Positions 7,689 to 16,800 of a DNA stretch of 64,000 nucleotides are shown in pieces. Source of the DNA: an uncultured Clostridia bacterium. GTDB taxonomy: Bacteria > Bacillota > Clostridia > Christensenellales > Borkfalkiaceae. The notes below the pieces were generated by a model, which saw nothing but the letters and a program-made list of their open reading frames with translations, ran no database searches and was not told the origin of the DNA. Both the position numbers and the translations under genes were made by a program. Each line of letters begins with the position of its first letter. Within the stretch, counting starts at the first letter, position 1. The DNA lies in contig CAJFQM010000002.1 of the NCBI GenBank assembly GCA_904419075.1, positions 124,001 through 188,000 of the forward strand. Direction: 5' to 3'.

Positions 7689-9761
7689 GTGGGAAGCAAA
7701 AAAAATATCGCCTTTACGAAGGGGATTTATTGCAACAGGGAGTATTCCTGGCTGCAATTTAACCGCCGCGTTCTCGACCAGGCGGGAGATCTGACCAATC
7801 CCCTCCTGGAACGCTGCAAATTTCTGGCGATTTTCTGTTCCAATCTGGACGAATTTTTCATGGTTCGTGTAGGGAGTCTCCTCAACGAAAGCAAAGTGGA
7901 TCCGTCCGCACGTGAAAATAAGACCGATCTCACCGCTCAGGAACAAATAGAGGGGATTTTGAGCGAGACGAAAAAATTATATAAAGAATGTTCGGCGGCA
8001 TTTTCCCGCTTGAAAGCAGAGCTCAATAAAAACGGCATGAGGATTTTGCGTCCGTCCGAACTCACCGCGCGCCAGCGTGCAAAATGCGAAATTCATTTTT
8101 TGGAAGCGATTCTGCCCCTGCTTTCCCCCATGGTGCTCGACGCGAAACATCCCATGATACGCTTTGAAAACAAAAACCTGTATATGATGTTCGAGCTGGA
8201 ACGCGAGGGCAGAGAAATGCTCGGCGTGATGGCCGTGCCGCCTTCCGCGGAACGGATTTTCCGCATAGAGGGCGGGAAGAAAATCAATCTTATTTTATCC
8301 GAGGATCTCGTTTCCGAATTCGGGCATTATGCTTTCCCCGGATATTCCGTAAAGAGCAAGACGCTCGTTCGGGTAACGAGAAACGCCGATTTCGACACTA
8401 ATGTAGACGACGCAGACCTCGAACACGATTTCGACTTCTCCAAGTATATGAAACGAAAAGTGGAACTGCGCTCTACCCTGGACGCCGTGCGGGTGGAAAC
8501 CGATAAAAACAGCGACCGCCTGCGTTCGTTTTTGCTCAAAAATCTCAACCTCAAAAAATCTTATTGCTTCAAGGCGGAGCATTATCTCGATTATAAATTT
8601 TTATTTTCGCTCGGAAAATATTTTCCCGAAGAAAAATTGTCCGTACTTAAATATCCGCCCTTCAAAGGCCGTGTGGCCGCAGACCTGCTGCCTCCCGTCA
8701 GCCTGATCAAGCGGGTAAGAGAAAAAGACGTCTTTCTCGCTTATCCGTTCGATTCCATGGATCCGCTCGTGCGGCTCCTCAACGAGTGCGCGGACGACAG
8801 CCGCGTCGTGGCAATCAAAATTACCATTTATCGGCTCGATAACCATTCCCGAATCGTGGAGGCGCTCAAACGCGCCAGCGAAAACGGAAAAGAGGTTACG
8901 GTCGTCATCGAATTATGCGCTCGTTTCGATGAGGAAAACAACATGTATTTCGCCGGAGTGCTCCAAGAGGCGGGCTGTACAATCATCTACGGCATGCAGA
9001 ATTATAAAGTGCATTCCAAAATTGTTTCCGTTTTGCTCAGCGAAAACGGGGAAATCGGATATATTACCCACCTCGGTACGGGCAATTACAACGAAAATAC
9101 CAGCAAGCAATACACCGACCTCAACATCATTACGGCCGATCGCGAAATCGGAGAAGACGGCGCGGCGTTCTTCCGCAATATCGCCATCTGCAATACCGAC
9201 TACTCCTATGAAAAGTTACTGATTGCCCCGCAGGGACTGAAAAAGGGACTCTTGCAGTGTATAGACGAGCAAATAGAGGCGGCCAGGGCCGGAAAACCCG
9301 CCCGCATCGTCGCCAAGATGAATTCCCTCACGGACAAGCAGATGATAGATCGGCTCTATCAGGCAGGAAAGAGCGGCGTGGAAATTTTTCTCATCGTCCG
9401 CGGCATTTGCTGCCTGCTGCCCGGAATTCCCGGAGAGACCGAACATATCCGCATCATCTCCATCGTCGGAAGATTTCTGGAACATTCCCGCATTTACTGT
9501 TTCGGCGAGGGAAAAGAAAGAAAAATGTATATTTCCAGCGCCGACCTCATGACCAGAAATACCGACAAGCGGGTGGAAATCGCTACTCCCGTTTTGGATA
9601 AAGCGATTGAAGCAAAAATCTACGGCATGCTGGAAACAATGCTGTCGGATAACGTAAAGGCGCGCGTACTTCTTCCCGACGGCAGTTATAAAAAAGCGGA
9701 ACAGGTCGGGGAGGCCGTGGATTCGCAAAACGAATTCCTTCTCGAACGGCAGACGTCCTGA
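7689..9761 (+). CDS. ppk: polyphosphate kinase 1
   Basis: A 690-residue enzyme that reversibly polymerises the gamma-phosphate of ATP into polyphosphate. The frame stays open upstream, but the start chosen is GTG 7689, preceded by a strong AAAGGAGGT at 7672-7680. Family motifs are complete: N-terminal REYSWLQFNRRVL, FDSMDPLVRLL, the first phospholipase-D-like His in NYKVHSKI, THLGTGNYNE, and the second His in EHSRIYCFG. The length is normal for Ppk1. The gene starts 4 bases after the ppx stop, so the two are probably co-transcribed and translationally coupled, giving synthesis and breakdown in one unit. Confidence 0.95.
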   Translation: MGSKKNIAFTKGIYCNREYSWLQFNRRVLDQAGDLTNPLLERCKFLAIFCSNLDEFFMVRVGSLLNESKVDPSARENKTDLTAQEQIEGILSETKKLYKECSAAFSRLKAELNKNGMRILRPSELTARQRAKCEIHFLEAILPLLSPMVLDAKHPMIRFENKNLYMMFELEREGREMLGVMAVPPSAERIFRIEGGKKINLILSEDLVSEFGHYAFPGYSVKSKTLVRVTRNADFDTNVDDADLEHDFDFSKYMKRKVELRSTLDAVRVETDKNSDRLRSFLLKNLNLKKSYCFKAEHYLDYKFLFSLGKYFPEEKLSVLKYPPFKGRVAADLLPPVSLIKRVREKDVFLAYPFDSMDPLVRLLNECADDSRVVAIKITIYRLDNHSRIVEALKRASENGKEVTVVIELCARFDEENNMYFAGVLQEAGCTIIYGMQNYKVHSKIVSVLLSENGEIGYITHLGTGNYNENTSKQYTDLNIITADREIGEDGAAFFRNIAICNTDYSYEKLLIAPQGLKKGLLQCIDEQIEAARAGKPARIVAKMNSLTDKQMIDRLYQAGKSGVEIFLIVRGICCLLPGIPGETEHIRIISIVGRFLEHSRIYCFGEGKERKMYISSADLMTRNTDKRVEIATPVLDKAIEAKIYGMLETMLSDNVKARVLLPDGSYKKAEQVGEAVDSQNEFLLERQTS

Positions 9762-9810
9762 AAGCAGATACCCCCAATTTTCACCGCAACGCAACGGACG
9801 TTTCGGAAGA

Positions 9811-9846
9811 AAACCGCCGAGGAGTTTTTGCCCTCGGCGGTTTTCT
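9811..9846 (+). terminator. intrinsic terminator after ppk
   Basis: Ten-base stem ACCGCCGAGG (9813-9822) / CCTCGGCGGT (9832-9841) followed by TTTT. Confidence 0.85.
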
Positions 9847-9908
9847 GACGGCGGACAAAAGAGAATCGGGAAAGAAATCAAATTTTTTTATTTTTCCTTA
9901 AAAAATCT

Positions 9909-9937
9909 TTGACAATCGGAAAAAAATATGATATAGT
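9909..9937 (+). promoter_or_regulatory. promoter of tRNA-Ser
   Basis: TTGACA (9909-9914) and TATAGT (9932-9937), spacer 17. The predicted start is about 4 bases before the mature tRNA 5' end. Confidence 0.85.
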
Positions 9938-9947
9938 TATAAGGCTT

Positions 9948-10039
9948 GCAGAAGTACCCAAGTGGCTCAAGGGGCTCCCCTGCTAAGGGAGTAGTATGGG
10001 ATAACCGTAGCACGAGTTCAAATCTCGTCTTCTGCGCCA
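9948..10039 (+). tRNA. tRNA-Ser (anticodon GCT)
   Basis: The acceptor arm GCAGAAG (9948-9954) pairs with CTTCTGC (10029-10035); the discriminator is G, and CCA is encoded (10037-10039). The anticodon stem CTCCC/GGGAG encloses the loop CTGCTAA with anticodon GCT at 9982-9984, reading AGC and AGT. A long variable arm marks a class II tRNA, as expected for serine, and the T loop GTTCAAATC is present. Single-gene unit with its own promoter and terminator. Confidence 0.97.
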
Positions 10040-10040
10040 A

Positions 10041-10077
10041 AGTTCCCGAACGAATTTATTCGTTTCGGGAACTTTTT
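10041..10077 (+). terminator. intrinsic terminator after tRNA-Ser
   Basis: AGTTCCCGAA(ACG) pairs with the complementary TTCGGGAACT around a TTTATT loop, followed by TTTTTT. Confidence 0.9.
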
Positions 10078-10079
10078 TA

Positions 10080-10486
10080 TTTCTGTTTTCCAGCGATGAA
10101 ACTCTCTCATGCTCAATACGGTTTTATTGATATACAAAAATAAATAATAAATATTTATTTTTTAGACCGAAATCTCTGAATTTTTACGCTTTTTGTGTTA
10201 AAAACGATAAAAACAATATCGGATTATTCGATACTGTTTTTTGAGATTATTTATAAAATGAATTGCAAATAAAGTATATGCATAAGGGGCGCTTATATGA
10301 TCTATTAAATATTTATATACTTGATAAGTTAAAATTACGTTAAAAGTATTTCACGATAAGATAAAAATTGAGTTATAATATTGAAAATATTATTATAGTG
10401 TCATAATAGTTTACAAGATAATTGCAGAAATCGCGTAACTTTTGTGCAATTAATTTTTTTTGAAAAAATTCAGAGGAGGTTATTTC
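10080..10486. other. AT-rich intergenic region upstream of giant surface lipoprotein
   Basis: About 400 bases, much richer in A and T than the flanks. Only weak promoter-like boxes are seen (TATAAT at 10374-10379 without a convincing -35). No open frame of note, no RNA motif recognised. The last bases hold the ribosome site GAGGAGG at 10473-10479. Confidence 0.6.
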
Positions 10487-10822
10487 ATGAGAACCAAAAG
10501 CCATTGGAAACATTTATTGATCGGATTGTTTTTCATTATCATGGTTTTTATGGTCACGGTAGGAATTGTGTCGTGTAAAAAAAATACAGACGAAGATTCT
10601 TCCAACGTGGACGAACCTATAACGGGCGACGAAGCGGGCATCTATTATTTCGATGCGGACGATGCGGAGTATCTCATTTCCTTGAACGGAAATAATTTTA
10701 CTTTGTCGATTTCCGACGAAGAGATGTACGGCGAGTATACGTTTGACGGAACAAACCTTCAATTGACGTTTGACGGCGAAGGGGGGGGACGGCCACCGCC
10801 ACGCTGTCGGGCGATGTATTGA
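10487..10822 (+). CDS. N-terminal part of giant surface lipoprotein, ends after a frameshift at a G8 tract
   Basis: ATG 10487 follows GAGGAGG with good spacing. The 111-residue product starts with a lipoprotein signal: basic residues, a hydrophobic core GLFFIIMVFMVTVG and lipobox IVSC, so the mature protein would be lipidated at that Cys, followed by an acidic linker. A small beta-rich domain follows (roughly residues 50-100). Coding sense is lost after eight G at 10781-10788: this frame ends at TGA 10820-10822 within a few codons, while the next long frame continues the same domain (GTATATLSGDVLTL) through 18858. I read this as the front end of the following gene. Whether the break is real, variable or a sequencing artefact cannot be told here. 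Confidence 0.8.
   Translation: MRTKSHWKHLLIGLFFIIMVFMVTVGIVSCKKNTDEDSSNVDEPITGDEAGIYYFDADDAEYLISLNGNNFTLSISDEEMYGEYTFDGTNLQLTFDGEGGGRPPPRCRAMY
10781..10788 (+). repeat. homopolymer tract of eight G at the frameshift point
   Basis: Eight consecutive G inside the coding region. The upstream frame and the downstream frame would be joined if the tract had six or nine G, or if the ribosome slipped by -1 here. Such tracts are classic sites of slipped-strand mispairing. Confidence 0.85.
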
Positions 10823-13800
10823 CGCTCACCTATAAAGACAGTACATACAGATTCTTGAAGCGGGTATTCTACAAAGTCACCTATGAGGTGGACGGAGGCA
10901 GCGCGATAGAGCCTTCTTCCGTAATGAACGGAAAAATGCCGGAAAAGCCCGCCGATCCTAAAAAAGACGGATATAACTTTATCGGCTGGTATGCGGACGG
11001 CGATTTTTCGGAGCCCTTTGACTTCTCCCGCCCGATAACGGAAAATATCACCTTATATGCGCGCTTTGAAAAGGCCGTACCTGGGCAGGACGAATTTGAA
11101 GTGAAGTTTGTCAGCGGTACGGAGGGCGAAACGTTTGAAAATCAGAAGACGATCGGCGGAGTCGCTTACGATTTGCCTACGCCTTCGAAAGAGGGTTTCC
11201 TCGGCTGGTGGATAAGCGATTTCGAGGACGCTTCCAAACTTACCTGTAAGTATGAGGGGCAGAAGCTCGCTCAGAATACCACTCTCTATGCCGTGTATGA
11301 GAGCGACGCTCCCGCGGTGTCCGTGAACGCACAGGGGATTTCTTGGACGGCTGAGGGAACGAACAACAATTATCAGCTGAAAGTTACGCTTCCCGACGGA
11401 ACGCAGGACGACACTGTTCCCGAATCGACGGGCACAACTGCTTTTGCTTATGATTTCGCGTCCAAAGACGCGGGCGAATATAAGGTGGAAGTCTCGTTAA
11501 ACGGGAATACGACCACCGTCTATTACAAGAACAAAGCGCTGGCGAGAGTTTCTCTTTTCCAAGTGGCTGAGCCTTCCGTGCTCGTCTTTAACGCAGTGGA
11601 AAATGCGGAAAAATACATCATCACCGTCGATTGCGGCAACAAGGAACATAATCATGCCGAATTCGACAACGGCAATTCCACCAATTTCAATTTCGCAAAT
11701 TGCGAGATGCAGGAGGGCGGAATTACCTTTACCGTGCGCGCGATGGCTTCGGGGTATATGTATTCGCAATCGGAGACGTTCGTATACAGCAGAGACCTCG
11801 AAGGGGCGACAGGCCTTGCGGTGGATGCGGAGCTGGAAGAAGTCGTTTGGAACAAAGTGGACAACGCGACATCGTATGTCGTGGAAATCGTTTCGGGCGA
11901 AGAATCCTATAAGATCGATGTGGGCAATGCTACCCGTTATTCGCTCAAAGAATATAAAGGAGAACTCACGATTAAAGTGACGCCCGTGGCGGAGGGATAC
12001 AATTCTCCCGAAGCGGCGGCGATCACTTATAACAAGACGAGCCTGCCGACGCCCGGCAATATCCGCGTGGCCGAAGGCAGGTTGATTTGGGACGCCGTGG
12101 ACGGCGCCGAGAGCTATAATATCCGTATCGGAGCGACTACTTATCAGGTTGCGCCCGAGGACGCGGCGGAAGTGGAATTTCCTTTGTCCGAAGAGTATTT
12201 CAACGGAGCTTTGGCGGAAATTTCCGTGCAGGCCATCGGCGCGAGCGAAGAGGAAATTTCCTTATATAGCGATCCGATCGCGGTCAGCTACGATACGATG
12301 AGCGACACGCTGAGCTATGGCAACGGCGAGGTTTCCTGGAAATATGTCGTGGGCGCCGCTCGTTACGGAATTACGGTAAACGGAGGCAGTGAGACGATTG
12401 TCGAAGCCGGCTCCAACAAAGCGGCCGTGACGTTGACGCGGGAGGGCACAAACGAGATCGTCGTCTGCTATTACGACGATGCGGGAAATCGTTCCCAAGA
12501 GGCGAAAATTACGGTCTATGCGTATTCCGTCACGTTTGACGTGCGCGGCGGTACGGAGGTAGAGACTCTGTATAAAGCCATCGGCGATCCGATGACGTTG
12601 CCGACCTCCGCGCAGGAAGGATATGATTTCGGCGGTTGGTACAATGTTCCCGGCGGACCGAAGAGCAACGGCGCGGAATACACCGATAAAGTTTTCCGGG
12701 AAAGCGGGGATATCGTTCTTTACGCTTATTGGAAACCGAAGGCGTACACGGTGACGTTCGACCTCGCGGGTGGATCGATGGAGGAGCAGACGATTACCGT
12801 CTATTATAATCAGCCGTATCAGCTTCCCGTTCCGACCACGCAGGACGGAACCAAAGGATTTGTCGGCTGGTTCACGGACCGGGACGGCAACGGAATTCAA
12901 TGCACCGATGAAAACGGCGTGAGCCTGAATGTCTGGAAAAATACGAAGGATACGACGCTGTATGCGTGCTGGGCCGATGCATTGAGCTATGAATACGACC
13001 AGTCTACGGACGGTTACGCCGTCACCCAGGGAAGAGGACTTAAATCTTTGACCAGCGTGACAATTCCCGCTCAGCATGAAGGAAAACCCGTTACCATTGT
13101 CGACGGAGGCGCCTTCAAAAATTGCGTCAACCTCGTCGAAATCAATATCCCCGATACCATAACGAGAATAGAAATGCCCGTAGATGCGTCCGGCGCGGGG
13201 TCTCCTTTTGAAAATTGTTCTAAACTTCAAAATGTCAATATTTATGCGGTCGAGGGAACTCACGAAAAGAAATATGAGTCTGTCGACGGCGTTTTGATTG
13301 CGTTGGATTCCGACGGTGAGGAAGTCCAAGGGCGGACGCTCACGTATTTCCCCGAAGGCAGAAGTGGAGCTTATGCGATTCCCGACGGAATCACTACGCT
13401 TCGCATCAACGTATTCAAAGATGCGGATATTACCGAAATAACTATTCCCGCAAGCGTTGCGCAGATTGAGCAAAACGCTTTCCGCGGCAGTTCCGTTGAA
13501 AAAGTAACGTTCCTGCCGTCGGCCGACGAAGAGACGGAAGTCGAATTGTCGCTTGCGGAAAATGTTTTCCAAAGCTGCTCGTCCTTGACGGAGATCAATT
13601 TTCCCGCCCGTCTGAAAGAATTGCCGCTCAGCTGTTTTACCGGTTGTTCGAAACTTACGACCATCAACGTGGAGGAAGACGGAAAATATTATTCCGCAAA
13701 AGACGGGTTGCTCTGTAATGCCGCGGGAACGCAAATCCTTTTCTGTCCGAAGGGAATTTCGGGAGAATTTACGATTCCTTCCGGTGTACAGTCGATAGGC

Positions 13801-16800
13801 GAAGGCGCGTTTGAAAGCTGTAAAAAGATTTCCACGCTCATCGTTCCCGGCTATGTCACCGAAATCTGCGAGGGGGCGTTCAAAGGTTGCACCGGGCTCG
13901 ACGAAATTCAATTTGAGGGACAGTACGGCGAACCCGCGCTTTCGATCGGAGAATATGCATTTTATCAATGCACGGGGCTCAAAGAAATTACTCTGCCCGG
14001 AAATTTGACGTCTCTCGGACAATATGCGTTCGGCGGCATCGAAAAACTTAAAACCGTCCGCGTAGACAGCGGGCTCGGCATGACGTTGGAAAACGGCGCC
14101 TTTATGAACGAACAAGGGGTCAGCTATGTAACTACGCTTTTCCTCGGACCGAATGTTCCCGTCATCGACATTGCGGGTGTGTTCGGCGCGTTGGATCTCG
14201 AGACGGTCGAGGTCGATCCGAATAACCCTAACTATTCCAGCGACGAGGACGGAGTCCTTTTCAATAAAGATCAGACGAGAATCGTCTATTATCCCACGGC
14301 GAGAGAGGGCGATTACAAGATTCCCGATACGGTCATCGAAATCGGAGCCGGCGTATTCCAAAGCAAGTCGGGACTTACCGAGATAACGATAGGCAAAAAC
14401 GTCACCTCTATCGGCGATAAAGCCTTTATGGATTGTAAAAATCTTATCACGGTGACTTTTGACGAGGGCGGAACGGAGCCTTTGACAATCGGGGCGAGCG
14501 CGTTTGAGGGTGTTTCCGTTTCACAACTCGTTCTGCCCGAACGCGTCGTTTCCGTCGGGGCGCAAGCGTTCAGATCTACCGACGTTACCGAATTCGTATT
14601 CCCCGAAGGCGTAACGGAGATCGGAGATAAAGCTCTTGCCGCTTGTCATTCTCTGATATCGGTTACCATTCCCGCTTCCGTGGAAAGAATGGGACTTTAT
14701 GACGGAGATACGTTGACAAGCATCGATCTCTTTGAGGCCGATGAAGCACTCGAGGAGATTATTGTTGCGGACGACAATGCATATTTTGCCTCCAAAGACG
14801 GAATTCTTTACGGAAAGACGGACGGAAAACTTACGGATCTTTATGTCTGTCCCCGCGCAAAGAGCGGTGAGGTCGTCATTCCCGGAAGCGTAGCGAGGAT
14901 TTGGCCGAAAGCGTTTTTCAGCAACACGGGACTTACCAAGGTCACATTTGAAAAATCGGAAACTTCTCTCGAAATCCTTGAAGGAGATGCGAATGATTCA
15001 GAAGGTTTGTTCGCAAGTTGTACCGCTCTCAGAGAAGTAATTTTCCCGAACGGTCTGACCACGATAAGCGGTGGCATGTTCTGGGGATGTACAGCTTTGG
15101 AAACGGTATTTATTCCCAATACCGTGACCTCCATAAAATCCCTTGCTTTTTACAATTGTAAAAATCTTGCCACGCTTACTTTTGAAGAAGGCGGAACGGC
15201 GAGTCTCGAAATAGAGGACGGAACCAGAACGGATCAAAGCGGTGGCGCGGGCGTTTCCTATAACAGCCCGTTTGTCGGCACCGAAAGCCTTGAAACCCTC
15301 GCTCTTCCCGAAAGAACGACCGTCATCGGCAACTATGCTTTCGCCGCTCATAAAGCGCTGAAAAACATCACTATCCCTGCAACGCTTCAAAGGATCGGGG
15401 ACGGAGCGTTTACGGATTGCAAAACTTTAACCTCTATCAGTTTCCCCGAAAATTCCGCTCTGACGACGATCGGTAAAAATGCTTTCCAAAAATCCGGACT
15501 GACGAGCGTGAATCTTCCTTCCGGACTGACGGAATTGGGGGCTTACGCTTTCAGCGAGACGGCGATAGAACAAATCGTTATTCCCGCCGAGGTCAAGACG
15601 CTGGGAGAGGGCGTATTCTTTAAAATTTTGTCTTTGAAAACGGTAACGTTTTCCGAAAACGGCAGTTTGGAAGCAATTGAAAAGAATGCATTCGCCAGCT
15701 GTTCGGCGTTGACTGAAATCGTAATTCCCGCTACCGTCAAGACAATCGGAGAGACGGCTTTCCAAAGCTGTGAAGCCTTGACGAGAATCGAATTCCAAGA
15801 GGGAAGCCAGATCGCTTCCATAGGAAATCTCGCGTTTTCCTATACGGGAATATCCTCGTTCTCCTTCCCCGAAAGTTCTTCCGATATAGAATTGGGAATG
15901 CAATTATTTGCGGGGATAGAACTGGAAGAGGTATATCTCTCCAATTCCGTTACGAATATAGATAAAATTTTTGACGGATGTTTGTCTGTCGAAAAAATCA
16001 CGATTGCCGAAGGCCACGAGAATTTTTGGCTGGACGGCGAAACTCCCATTATTTACAACAAAGACAAAACTTCTATGTTGTATATCTACGGCGAAATCGA
16101 AGGCGAATTCGCCATTCCGGAAGGGATGACCAATATCGGGGCAAGTGCTTTCAACGGTCAGACGAAAATTACGGGGCTCGTCCTTCCGAGTTCCTTGCAA
16201 AAAATCGGCGATTCCGCGTTCAAGGGATGTACGGCTCTCAAAACGGTTCGTTTTGAAGGCAATAGCAACCTTTTGACGATTGATGCAAATGCCTTTTCCG
16301 GCTGTACCTCGCTCGAATCCATTGCCGTTCCCGTCGGAGTGACCGAAATCGGAAATTCGGCATTTAACGGCTGTACTTCTTTGACTTCCGTTTCCGTTCC
16401 GGATTCGGTGACGACGATCGGCAGTTCTGTTTTCAAGGGAGATACCTCTCTCAAGAATGTTTCTTTGGCAAGCGGACTCATTACGCTCGGGAAAAATATG
16501 TTCCAAGATTGTACGGCTCTTGAAACGATAAAACTTCCTTCAAATGCGGATATTCCCGAATACATATTCGACGGATGTACGCAGCTCGTTACAGTCACGT
16601 TGCCTGTATCGTTCCAAAGTATCGGAAACTATGCTTTCCAGGATTGCGAACTCCTTACGTGGGGCGAAGACGGACTTGTTCTTCCGAATACATTGGTTTC
16701 CATCGGCAGCAGCGCATTTTTAAACAACACGGCGCTCACGAAAGTGTCTTTCCCTACTAACTTGGAAGGCATCGGCAGCAGTGCGTTCAAAAATACGGGG

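Noticed and set aside
6350-7699. 449-codon minus-strand frame opposite ppx
   Set aside because: Phe/Arg-rich antisense translation of a Lys/Glu-rich gene; no motif.
9948-10486. Mobile element integrated at tRNA-Ser
   Set aside because: No integrase, no repeat of the tRNA 3' end was seen downstream, and the tRNA has its own intact terminator.
12262-14361. 699-codon open frame on the minus strand opposite the giant LRR gene
   Set aside because: It lies fully inside a coding frame with clear repeat domains; the repetitive, stop-poor antisense and the lack of protein-like composition mark it as a shadow.
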